Origin: Kribbella kalugense
Lineage (GTDB): Bacteria > Actinomycetota > Actinomycetes > Propionibacteriales > Kribbellaceae
Reading direction: 5' to 3'
DNA: 64,000 nucleotides
NCBI RefSeq assembly: GCF_004365875.1
Contig: NZ_SODF01000004.1
Span: 310,001 to 374,000 of the forward strand
Numbering within the stretch: position 1 is the first letter of the stretch; the number at the start of each line of letters is the position of its first letter. Below the pieces are notes generated by a model. The model ran no database searches. It was not told the DNA's origin and was given only the letters and a program-made list of their open reading frames with translations. This document shows positions 8,663 to 16,515 of this stretch, piece after piece. The translations under genes were made by a program, and so were the position numbers.

Positions 8663-9642
8663 CAGCTCTCCCGGATGGTCGATCGGGGGTCGAGCAGGGC
8701 GAGGATCACGTCGACGGCCAGGTTCACCAGGAGTACGCCGACGCCGTACACCAAGACGACTCCCTGCACCAGCGGGTAGTCCTTGGCGATGATCGAGGAC
8801 ACGATCGTGCTGCCGAGGCCGGGCCAGCCGAAGACGTTCTCGACCAGTACGGTCCCGGCGACCATGCCACCGAGCAGCAGACCGCCCACTGTGATCGTGG
8901 CGGTCGCTGCGTTCGGCAGAGCGTGCCGCAGGTACACAGCCGCGGCCGGTAGTCGCTTGGCGCGCGCAGTACGCAGGTAGTCCGTTTGCAGTACAGCCAG
9001 CAGCTCGACGCGGCAGATCCGCGCGAGTACTGCAGCCGGACCGATGGCCAGTGACAGCACCGGCAGCACGTACGACGCGACGCTGCCGCGACCTGCGACC
9101 GGGAACCAGTGCAACGTCACCGCGAAGATGTAGACGAGCCCAACCGCCAACAGGAACTCGGGAATCGCGGCGAGCACCACAGCGGTCGAGGTGAAGCCCA
9201 GCTCAGCGCGTGGCCGCCGACCGCCGCGAGTGAGGACGCCCATCGCCAGGCCGAGCGGTACTGCGATCAGCATCGCCACCAGGAACGCAGCGACGGCCAG
9301 CTCGACCGTGGCCGGCAGCCGGTCCCGGATCACGTCGGAGACAGGTAGTCCGGTCGTGATCGACGTACCGAGGTTGCCGGTGACCAGGTGGTGCAGGAAG
9401 TCGACGTACTGCTGCCAGAGCGGGTTGTCGAGGCCCAGCGAGGCACGCTGGGCGTCGACAAGGCTCTGTGCGGCAGCAGGTCCGAGTGCTCCGCGGACCG
9501 GGTCGCCGGGGATCAGGTGGATCATCAGGAACGCGGCGCTGACCAGGATCAGTACCGAACCGGCCAGCCTCCCCAGCCGTCGTACGGCGAAAGCGAGCCA
9601 TGGATGAGTGGTCAGGACCGGAGCGCTGACGGTCGTCGTCAC
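8662..9642 (-). CDS. Oligopeptide ABC transporter permease (DppB/OppB type)
   Basis: This 326-residue membrane protein starts with a cytoplasmic tail, a first helix (GSVLILVSAAFLMIHLIPGDP) and the typical IPGDPVRGALG periplasmic segment. The central BPD_transp_1 region spans about residues 110-310, with the EAA loop around LRTARAKRLPAAAVYLRHALP. The length is normal for DppB. It forms the membrane channel with the permease half of the fused protein encoded directly downstream. Four bases separate it from the binding-protein gene. Confidence 0.93.
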   Translation of the reverse strand: MTTTVSAPVLTTHPWLAFAVRRLGRLAGSVLILVSAAFLMIHLIPGDPVRGALGPAAAQSLVDAQRASLGLDNPLWQQYVDFLHHLVTGNLGTSITTGLPVSDVIRDRLPATVELAVAAFLVAMLIAVPLGLAMGVLTRGGRRPRAELGFTSTAVVLAAIPEFLLAVGLVYIFAVTLHWFPVAGRGSVASYVLPVLSLAIGPAAVLARICRVELLAVLQTDYLRTARAKRLPAAAVYLRHALPNAATATITVGGLLLGGMVAGTVLVENVFGWPGLGSTIVSSIIAKDYPLVQGVVLVYGVGVLLVNLAVDVILALLDPRSTIRES

Positions 9643-9646
9643 CGGC

Positions 9647-11239
9647 TCACCCCTGCATCCGGATCGACGACGGCATCACGCTGCCTTCGCTCAGCTCGAA
9701 GCTCGCGCCCTTGCCGAAGATCGGTACGGTCGAGTTCACGAACGGCACCAGATTGACCTGCTTGAACAGAGCCCGCTCTGCCGTCGCCCAGTCAGGGCAG
9801 CCATCGGCACCGGGGATGGCAGCAGCCTTCTGTACGGCGGCGTCGTACTCCGGGTTCTTGATGGAGGAGAAGTTGCTGCCGTTCGGCGGAGTCGTGCCGG
9901 AGAGGAAGCTGACCAGCTGGCTGGGCAGGGACACGGTCAGCGGGATCAGGCCCGCGTGCCAGGTGCCCTGACCGGCCAGGACGACCGTACTGATCTCGGC
10001 AGTGGAGACGGCTTTGAGGGAGACGTCCACACCCAGGTCGCTCCAGGCCTTCTGGATCAGCTCTGCGCCGGACTGCAGGGTCGGACCGAGGCTGGTCGGG
10101 TAGTAGAAGACCAGCGACAGTTTCGTGCCGGCCTTCTGGCGGATGCCGCCGGCGCCGACCTGCCAGCCGGCCGCGTCGAGAGCTGCCTTGGCAGCGTCCA
10201 GGTCATGGCTGGGCAGGTTGCCGGTGACGGTGTCTTCAGAGCACGGACCCATGCCAGGGGCAACCAACCGGGTGGTCGGCGTACCGGTGCCACTGGTAAT
10301 CACCTTGCCGAGCTGAGTCAGGTCGACGGCCTGGGTGAGGGCCTTGCGGACTGCGAGGTCCGCGGTGGGCAGACCGGGCTTCTGGTTGAACCAGAGCTCG
10401 CCGAGCGGGGTGCCGGCCTCCTTCTGGAAGATCTTCTGAGCCTGCAGCCGCTGCTTGTCGGGTCCGGCGACCGCGACGATGTTGACCTGCCCGGAGAGCA
10501 GCAGGTTGGCTGCAGTGGTCTCGTTGCTGACGACCTTCAGTACGACCTTGTCCGGTAGACCGGCCTGACCCTGCTTGAAGTCGCCCGGCCCCCACGCGTA
10601 CTCCTTGCGCCGGGTGAGCGTGTAGTGGTCACCGGGGACGGCTTCCGCCACCGTGTACATGCCGGTGCCGTCAGACGCCTGCTTCAGGATGCTGCGGTCC
10701 TTCATCCCCTTGCTGCACACGATGTGCAGGCCACCGACGTTGCGGACCAGGAAGGCGTCCGGTGCGGCGGCTGTCACGGTCACCGTGCCGGTCGCGTCGT
10801 CCGCTGTGGCCTTCGCACCTGCTGGGACGAAGACACCGATCCGCGTGGATTTGTTGGCCGGGTCGCCGACGAAGTTGATGTTCTGCGCGACCGTGCTCGC
10901 CGTCAGCGGGCTGCCGTCCGAGCAGGTGACGCCCTTGCGCAGCGTGTACTTCGCGGTGGTGCTGTTGCCCTCGAACTTGTCCGCGAGACCGGACACCTGC
11001 TTGCCGTCCGGGCCGATGCCGACCAACGAGTCGTACAGGAACCAGTCGACCTGCATGGTGACCGACAACGAGGTGAACTGCGGGTCGAGGTTGCCGGGGT
11101 CGGCGCTGATCGCCATGGTCATTGTCTTGCCCTCGGCCGGCTGGCCGGTGCTCGCGGTCGGATCGCCCGAGCTGCAGGCGGACAGCACCAGTCCGGTGGC
11201 CAGGACTCCGGCCGTGACGGCGGTACGTACGAATCGCAT
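9647..11239 (-). CDS. Peptide ABC transporter substrate-binding lipoprotein (SBP family 5)
   Basis: The mature protein belongs to the DppA/OppA family: an N-terminal lobe with TMAISADPGNLDPQ, a middle part with KYTLRKGVTCSDG, and a C-terminal lobe. It starts with a type II signal peptide (MRFVRTAVTAGVLATGLVL) and a lipobox LSAC, so it should be a membrane-anchored lipoprotein of about 530 residues. I place the start at the second of two adjacent ATGs because GGAGG lies 4 nt before it and only 1 nt before the first. A longer reading upstream to 11332 would overlap the preceding gene and bury the signal peptide. It lies 13 bp downstream of the serine hydrolase gene and begins the transporter part of the operon. 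Confidence 0.92.
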   Translation of the reverse strand: MRFVRTAVTAGVLATGLVLSACSSGDPTASTGQPAEGKTMTMAISADPGNLDPQFTSLSVTMQVDWFLYDSLVGIGPDGKQVSGLADKFEGNSTTAKYTLRKGVTCSDGSPLTASTVAQNINFVGDPANKSTRIGVFVPAGAKATADDATGTVTVTAAAPDAFLVRNVGGLHIVCSKGMKDRSILKQASDGTGMYTVAEAVPGDHYTLTRRKEYAWGPGDFKQGQAGLPDKVVLKVVSNETTAANLLLSGQVNIVAVAGPDKQRLQAQKIFQKEAGTPLGELWFNQKPGLPTADLAVRKALTQAVDLTQLGKVITSGTGTPTTRLVAPGMGPCSEDTVTGNLPSHDLDAAKAALDAAGWQVGAGGIRQKAGTKLSLVFYYPTSLGPTLQSGAELIQKAWSDLGVDVSLKAVSTAEISTVVLAGQGTWHAGLIPLTVSLPSQLVSFLSGTTPPNGSNFSSIKNPEYDAAVQKAAAIPGADGCPDWATAERALFKQVNLVPFVNSTVPIFGKGASFELSEGSVMPSSIRMQG

Positions 11240-11252
11240 CATGCCTCCGGAT

Positions 11253-12641
11253 TCAGACCGCTGCGCGGCGCAAGGCGCGGCCGCTGTGCAGGTACAGGGC
11301 ACGGCCGGAGCCGTCGTCACCGACGAAGACATGTGGCTGGTGCATGCCGTTTTCGGCCTCGAGGGCGATCAGGCTGAGCTCGTCGCGGCCGACCAGCTGG
11401 ACCGGGTCGGGCTTCGGACCGAGCTCGGTGAAGATGCCCTTGGGCGTCATGTCGAGCCAGATCTTCTTGTCGTCGTCCTGACGGATGGTGATGTCGGCGA
11501 CCTCGCAGCTGTAGGTGCCGAGGACCCGCTCGACGTCCACCGGGACCGGCTCGGCCGGTGGGGTAGGCATCGGCGGCAGGGTCAGTCCGGCGAGCTCCTC
11601 TACCAGGTGGCCGATGACAGCCTTGTAGACCTCGATCGTGTCGCCACCGTTGGTCAGCAATGCGACCGCGAGCCCGTGCTCGGGAACCACGCGCAGGAAG
11701 GCGTTCTGGCCGATGGTGCCGCCGTCGTGGCCGATCACCTTGGTGCCGTTCCAGTCGAACAGCTCCCACCCGAGCCCCCATGACTCACCCATCATGCCGA
11801 GCGCGGGCAGCTTGACCTGCGGTTCCTGCATGGCCTTGACGCTCGCTGCGCCGAGCACCGCCGTACCGTCGGCTGCTGTGCCGGAGTCGAGGTGCAGCTT
11901 GGCGAAGGCGAGCAGGTCACGCGCGCTCATGGCGAGCATGGCGCCGGCCGGAGCCATGCCGCGGGTCATCGCCCACATCGGCGCGGGGACGGGCGCGGCG
12001 TCGGCCTCCGGGCGGATGTGCCCGACGGCGGCCCGGTGCAGGATCGCTTCGTACGGATCGGTTGCGGCGTGGGCCAGGCCGAGCGGCGTGAAGACGTGTT
12101 CTCGCAGCGCGGCGTCGTACGGCGTGCCGCGCAGTACCTCGACCAGTCGGCCCAGGACTGCGAAGCCCGCGTTGTTGTAGGAGAACATCTCGCCCGGCGG
12201 GAAGAGCTGCGTGGTGGTGGCCAAGGTGGCGACGAACTTCTCGACGGCGTCGTCGCCCTTGCCCGTCTCGTTGAAGATGTCGCCCTCGAACCCGGCGGTG
12301 TGGCAGAGCAGCTGCCGCGTGGTGATGGCGGCCGCCGCGGCCTCGTCCGCGATGGTGAACTCGGGCAGGTACGAGCGGATCGGCTGGTCGAGGTCGAGCT
12401 TGCCCTCGTCGACCAGCTGCATGACCAGCGTCGTCGTCCAGACCTTGGTGATCGACCCGATCTGGAACACCGACTCGGTGGTCGTCTCGACTCCGGTCGA
12501 CTTGCTCAGTACGCCGGCCGCGTGGTCGATCACCTCACCACCGAGCAGTACGCCGACCGCCGCACCGGGGACCTGATGCTCGGCGAGCAGCGTCGCCAGC
12601 CGGTCTTGTAGCCACGTCTCGATCTCGCTCAGAGTCGCCAT
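11253..12641 (-). CDS. Serine hydrolase, beta-lactamase class C / D-peptidase fold
   Basis: The 462-residue protein has the three active-site motifs of the class C beta-lactamase/DD-peptidase/D-aminopeptidase/esterase family: Ser63-x-x-Lys66 (SITK), Tyr155-Asn-Asn157 (YNN) and His305-Asp-Gly307 (HDG in place of KTG). A C-terminal beta-barrel-like region of about 110 residues follows (GTYSCEVADITI). No signal peptide is visible, so it is probably cytoplasmic. It is clearly paralogous to the second half of the S9 fusion in the same operon (NSVFQIGSMSK versus ESVFQIGSITK). It is the first gene of the operon. A TAGCGT hexamer 6 nt before the ATG and the lack of a Shine-Dalgarno sequence suggest leaderless transcription. 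D-aminopeptidase or D-esterase activity is an inference from the operon. Confidence 0.88.
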   Translation of the reverse strand: MATLSEIETWLQDRLATLLAEHQVPGAAVGVLLGGEVIDHAAGVLSKSTGVETTTESVFQIGSITKVWTTTLVMQLVDEGKLDLDQPIRSYLPEFTIADEAAAAAITTRQLLCHTAGFEGDIFNETGKGDDAVEKFVATLATTTQLFPPGEMFSYNNAGFAVLGRLVEVLRGTPYDAALREHVFTPLGLAHAATDPYEAILHRAAVGHIRPEADAAPVPAPMWAMTRGMAPAGAMLAMSARDLLAFAKLHLDSGTAADGTAVLGAASVKAMQEPQVKLPALGMMGESWGLGWELFDWNGTKVIGHDGGTIGQNAFLRVVPEHGLAVALLTNGGDTIEVYKAVIGHLVEELAGLTLPPMPTPPAEPVPVDVERVLGTYSCEVADITIRQDDDKKIWLDMTPKGIFTELGPKPDPVQLVGRDELSLIALEAENGMHQPHVFVGDDGSGRALYLHSGRALRRAAV

Positions 12642-12647
12642 GCACCG

Positions 12648-12653
12648 ACGCTA
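12648..12653 (-). promoter_or_regulatory. Candidate -10 element of the peptide/D-amino acid operon
   Basis: On the minus strand TAGCGT is followed by 6 nt and then the ATG at 12641. With a start site 6-7 nt after a TANNNT hexamer, transcription would begin at or next to the A of ATG. No purine-rich Shine-Dalgarno sequence is present. No clear -35 was seen. Confidence 0.5.
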
Positions 12654-12727
12654 GGCGCGGCGACCGCGCCGGTATTGGTGCTGGTGCACAACGGGCAGAT
12701 CGGTTTTCGTCCGGTTGGACGAAGCAG

Positions 12728-13198
12728 TCAGATCCAGACCGGTCGCCGCGAGTCGAGTCCGGTGCCGTAGTCGGGGTCGCTGCCCCGGACCAGCAGCCAG
12801 TGGGCGGTAGGACGGGCTCGGTAGAGACGCAGGTCCGTGCGGAGCTCGTCTGCCGTGTAGCTGCGCAGTTCTGGGTAGCGGGAGGCGAAGAGGGTGGCGG
12901 ACTGCTCCAGCTCGTCGTCGGGAACCAGTTCGGCGTGCGCGCGGAAGTAGACGGCCGACGCGCCGCCGATCCGCACGCTTGAGTCGAAGATGGCGATGCT
13001 GACAGCAGGCCGGTCGGTGAGGTTGCGCGAGTGCACTGCATCCGGCGAAGACGCCCAGTAGAACGCCTTGTGCCCGTCCGGGGTGAAGTAGACCGGCGTC
13101 ACCCAGGGCAGCCCGTCGGCGTCGACGGTACCGAGGGTCAGGTACTTGTTGGCTTCGATGACCACTGCTGCGCGCTGGTCGAGGATCTCCTGTGTCAT
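12728..13198 (-). CDS. Pyridoxamine 5'-phosphate oxidase-like flavin/F420-binding protein
   Basis: The 156-residue split-barrel protein reads MTQEILDQRAAVVIEANKYL, then LGTVDADGLPWVTPVYFTPDG (the PNPOx core strand pair) and SPDAVHSRNLTDRPAVSI. It lacks the long C-terminal domain of true PdxH. It probably binds FMN or F420 and acts as a small oxidoreductase; the substrate is unknown. The start is the ATG that overlaps the stop of the DHFR-like gene (ATGA). An upstream extension of this frame would run inside that gene and shows no domain. The two genes form a small operon. Confidence 0.85.
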   Translation of the reverse strand: MTQEILDQRAAVVIEANKYLTLGTVDADGLPWVTPVYFTPDGHKAFYWASSPDAVHSRNLTDRPAVSIAIFDSSVRIGGASAVYFRAHAELVPDDELEQSATLFASRYPELRSYTADELRTDLRLYRARPTAHWLLVRGSDPDYGTGLDSRRPVWI

Positions 13199-13785
13199 CA
13201 CTGCTCCACGCTGTACGTCAGGTGCGTTGCGTTCGGTGTACTCACGGTCTCTCGCGGGACGAGCCGGAACGGAGTCAGCGTGGTCCGCTCGAACAGCGGA
13301 GTCCCGTCCCCGAGCACGATCGGCGCCACGTGGAGCCGCAGCTCGTCCACCAGGCCGGCGTACAGATACTGGCGGCACAGGTTCCCGCCGCCCATGATCA
13401 TCACGTCGCGTTCACCTGCTGCGTCCTGAGCGAGCTTGAGCGCTGCGGCGATCCCGTCCGGCACGAACTCGAACCAGCCGTCCAGCCGCACCCGGCTCGG
13501 CCGGTGCGACGTGACCACGAAGATCCCCGGCCGCTCGCCGCTGAACCCGTCCGCACTCCAGCCGTGCGGCCCGTCGATGACGTCGAACGTCCGCCGTCCC
13601 ATCAGCACGGCGCCGATGTTGGTGTTCGTCCGCGCCAGCGCCTCGCGGTCGGCGTCGGTCTGCTCGCCGGTGATCCAGTCGTGCAGCGGCTCGCCGCCGA
13701 TCCCGAGTCCGAACGCGACGTCCGCGCCCGGCCCGGTGACGAACCCGTCGAGCGACACCGAGATGTCCAGCAGTACCTGTCCCAT
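13198..13785 (-). CDS. Dihydrofolate reductase-like (RibD C-terminal family) reductase
   Basis: This 195-residue protein has the RibD_C/DHFR-like core. The N-terminus LLDISVSLDGFVTGPG matches the family start, AVLMGRRTFDVIDG carries the MGRxTF nucleotide-binding turn, and DVMIMGGGNLCRQYL carries the GGG loop. DELRLHVAPIVLGDGTPLF is the usual C-terminal strand. Such stand-alone proteins are common in actinobacteria and are not true FolA. The gene sits 106 bp from, and divergent to, a LuxR/NB-ARC regulator, so the regulator may control this pair. A GGGAGAAGG stretch precedes the ATG. Confidence 0.88.
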   Translation of the reverse strand: MGQVLLDISVSLDGFVTGPGADVAFGLGIGGEPLHDWITGEQTDADREALARTNTNIGAVLMGRRTFDVIDGPHGWSADGFSGERPGIFVVTSHRPSRVRLDGWFEFVPDGIAAALKLAQDAAGERDVMIMGGGNLCRQYLYAGLVDELRLHVAPIVLGDGTPLFERTTLTPFRLVPRETVSTPNATHLTYSVEQ

Positions 13786-13879
13786 GGCCTTCTCCCATCA
13801 ACGAAGTTTGTGCCTCCAGCCTCGGCTCGGTCAGCACGGAAAGTCCTCCGTGCTGACCACGGAAGGACCACGGATCCCG

Positions 13880-13885
13880 CATGAT
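13880..13885 (+). promoter_or_regulatory. Candidate -10 element of the LuxR/NB-ARC regulator gene
   Basis: CATGAT, one base from TATGAT, is followed by 6 nt and then the ATG at 13892. No Shine-Dalgarno sequence is present, so a leaderless transcript is likely. Confidence 0.4.
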
Positions 13886-13891
13886 GGGCCA

Positions 13892-16477
13892 ATGGCTGCT
13901 CCGAAGGACGTGTCGGCTCGGGAGGCCGAAGTACTCACGGCACTAGCTGGTGACCGCTCGAACGCCCAGATCGCCCGCCGGCTCCAGATCAGCGTCCGGA
14001 CGGTCGAGAGCCACATCTCGTCCCTGCTGCGCAAGTACGGCGTCGCTGACCGGCATGAGCTCGCAGCCCTGGCCGACTCGCAACCGGAAGGCTTCAGCAC
14101 GCCCACTGGTCCGGGTACGACGTTTGTCGGCCGTGAGCAGGACCGGGCAGACCTGACCCGAGCACTGGGTAGCAACCGGCTGGTCAGCCTCCTCGGACCC
14201 GGAGGAGTCGGCAAGACTCGCCTGGCGCTCCACACCGCCGCCGAGGTCGCCGACAACTACCCGTACGGCGGTGCTGTCGTCGATCTGGTGCCGGTGCGGC
14301 CCGGCTTCGTCGTCGCTGCTGTCGCTGAAGCACTCCAGCTCACTGAGCAGCCACCGCAGACGCTGACGGACGCAGTACTCGAGAAACTCAGGCGCGGCCG
14401 GACGCTGCTTGTCCTGGACAACTGCGAGCACCTGCTGGACGACGTGGCCGGTCTGGTCGCCCGCATCCTCACTGAGGCGACGGAAACCGCAGTACTAGTG
14501 ACCAGTCGTGAACGACTCGGTGTGGCGGGGGAGCGGCCTGTGCAGCTCGGGCCGCTGCCGTTGGGTGTCGAGGCGGAGCAGCTATTTCGCGACCGGGCTG
14601 CACTGGTCGCGCCGGAGTTGGCGGACGACACCAAGCTCGCGGAGAAGGTGTGCGCTGAGCTGGACGGCGTACCGCTGGCGATCGAGCTTGCTGCGGCTCG
14701 GGCTGGGTCACTGGGACCGGATGGTCTGCTGGCGGCACTTGATGACCGGCTGCGGCTGCTGTCTGGGGGACGTGGGCCGAACGAGCGGCACAACTCGTTG
14801 GCTCGGGTGATTGGCTGGAGTTACAACCTGCTGGATGAGGACGAGCGGCGGTTGTTTCGGCGGCTTGGAGTGTTCGTCGGTGGGTTTGACCTGGCTGCGG
14901 CTGCTGGTGTGACGCCTGCGAGTTCGAAAAGCGAGCTGAGTGACCTCCTGGGTCGGCTGACCGACAAGAGCCTGCTGCACCGCAGCCAACTTGCTGGGAC
15001 CAGCCGCTGGCGGATGCTCGAGACGGTCCGGGCCTACGCGCTGGACGAGCTCAGTGCTGAGTACGACGAGGTCGCTGCGCTGCACGTGGCTTGGGCTGAG
15101 GCGATTGCGGAGGACCTGGGGGAGCGGCTCGAAGCAGGTCAGGAGTGGCAGACCGAGTTCGATCAGGTGACACCGGATCTGCGCGCTGCCGTCAGTGGTC
15201 CGAAGGTTGCGCACGGCCTTGTTCGCCGGGTGGCGCATCTGACGTTTGCGCGGAAACGGTTCGTTGAGGCGCGTGAGCACTACCTGACGGCTGCGGCGAA
15301 CGCTGCCGACGCCGCGGAGCGGTACGACGACCTGCGTGACGCGGCGGATGCGGCCATGGTCGTTGCGGAGGGCGACGAGGCGTACCAGTTGATGATGCGG
15401 GCTGCGGGTGATGGCAATCAGGACGCGGCGGCGTATGCGGTCACCATTCTCAACCGCTATGAGATGACCCGTACGGCCGCGGTCCCGGCGGACAGGGGCG
15501 CCAGTCTGCTTGCTGTGGGTGGCGACAGCGTTCCAGTGCTTGTGGCTCGGGCCTGGGCCGCGCGGTTCGACATTCCGGCGGCGGAAAGGGCTGTCGAGGC
15601 CGCGCGGCAGGCGGACGCGACGCTGGAGCTGATGAGTGCGCTCGACGCGTATGGGACGGCGGTTGGCGCGGCTGGTCGCTTTCGGGATGCGAACGCGGCC
15701 GCGCAGGAGCGGCTGGCTTTGGCGGCGACTCTGCCGGAGCATGACCCGCGTGCGGTGGCTGAGATCGTGGATGCGTTCCACGCCGGATCTACTGCTGCCA
15801 TCGCTGCTGGTGAGCTGAACGAGGCGGTCCGGCTGGCGCTGCTGACCGATGATCCGGTGCACGGGCACCCGTACATCACTGCGCCGCGGAAGGTCCGGGC
15901 CTTCGCGCTCTGCGGCCGGCTCGACGAGGCGGTACAGGCGGCCGAGCTGATGTGGAACGGCTGGCGCGCGGCCGGGTGCCCGCCGCGGGCCTGGATGGCA
16001 TCGGCCGCGGCAACCGCAGCCCTGGCCCACGGACTCCTCGGCACCGGCCTGGACGCACTCTGGCAGCACCGGGCCCTGGAGATCGCCCAGGTGAACGACG
16101 CAACCGACGACCCAGGCCTGGCCGCCCCAGCCGCCTTCGTAGACGCCCGCCTAGCCATCCACCACCACGACACCGCCGTACCTACGGCTGCGGTCGCCGG
16201 TCTGGTGGAGCGCGCGCTGGCCGAGTTTCCGGAGCCGTGGTGGGTTCCGTATGCGCGGGCCGCCGGTGCTGAGTTGGCCGTTGTGGCGGGCCTCCCGGAC
16301 GCCGCGCAGTACGTCGAGAGCGCGGTCACAGAGAACGCCTGGGCGGACGCCGTACTCCTCCGCGCCACCGGCCGACTCCACGGGGACCAGGACGCGCTGG
16401 CGGAGGCTGCGGCCCGGTTTGGGCGGATCGGGGCCGCGTTCGAGCAGGCTCACACGCTCCGCCTGCTGACCGGATGA
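13892..16477 (+). CDS. Transcriptional regulator: N-terminal LuxR HTH, NB-ARC ATPase, helical repeats
   Basis: The 861-residue protein starts with a LuxR/GerE helix-turn-helix (residues 7-60: SAREAEVLTALAG, then TVESHISSLLRKYGV). A STAND/NB-ARC ATPase follows, with P-loop GPGGVGKT at 102-109, a LLVLDNCEHLL Walker B at about residue 175, and the GVPLAIELAAARAG motif near 275. A winged-helix-like segment (YNLLDEDERRLFRRLGVFVGG, read in two parts) and about 450 residues of helical TPR-like repeats complete it. LuxR domains in most large ATPases of the MalT group are C-terminal, so the order is inverted. The start was chosen by domain completeness. Its effector, probably bound by the repeats, is unknown. 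Confidence 0.88.
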   Translation: MAAPKDVSAREAEVLTALAGDRSNAQIARRLQISVRTVESHISSLLRKYGVADRHELAALADSQPEGFSTPTGPGTTFVGREQDRADLTRALGSNRLVSLLGPGGVGKTRLALHTAAEVADNYPYGGAVVDLVPVRPGFVVAAVAEALQLTEQPPQTLTDAVLEKLRRGRTLLVLDNCEHLLDDVAGLVARILTEATETAVLVTSRERLGVAGERPVQLGPLPLGVEAEQLFRDRAALVAPELADDTKLAEKVCAELDGVPLAIELAAARAGSLGPDGLLAALDDRLRLLSGGRGPNERHNSLARVIGWSYNLLDEDERRLFRRLGVFVGGFDLAAAAGVTPASSKSELSDLLGRLTDKSLLHRSQLAGTSRWRMLETVRAYALDELSAEYDEVAALHVAWAEAIAEDLGERLEAGQEWQTEFDQVTPDLRAAVSGPKVAHGLVRRVAHLTFARKRFVEAREHYLTAAANAADAAERYDDLRDAADAAMVVAEGDEAYQLMMRAAGDGNQDAAAYAVTILNRYEMTRTAAVPADRGASLLAVGGDSVPVLVARAWAARFDIPAAERAVEAARQADATLELMSALDAYGTAVGAAGRFRDANAAAQERLALAATLPEHDPRAVAEIVDAFHAGSTAAIAAGELNEAVRLALLTDDPVHGHPYITAPRKVRAFALCGRLDEAVQAAELMWNGWRAAGCPPRAWMASAAATAALAHGLLGTGLDALWQHRALEIAQVNDATDDPGLAAPAAFVDARLAIHHHDTAVPTAAVAGLVERALAEFPEPWWVPYARAAGAELAVVAGLPDAAQYVESAVTENAWADAVLLRATGRLHGDQDALAEAAARFGRIGAAFEQAHTLRLLTG

Positions 16478-16515
16478 GCGGGAACATCCGCGGCGGACAT
16501 ACTCTTGAAACCGAT

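Noticed and set aside
14708..16069. 453-codon open frame antisense to the LuxR/NB-ARC regulator
   Set aside because: The plus-strand reading has complete HTH and P-loop domains; the minus reading has no recognisable feature.
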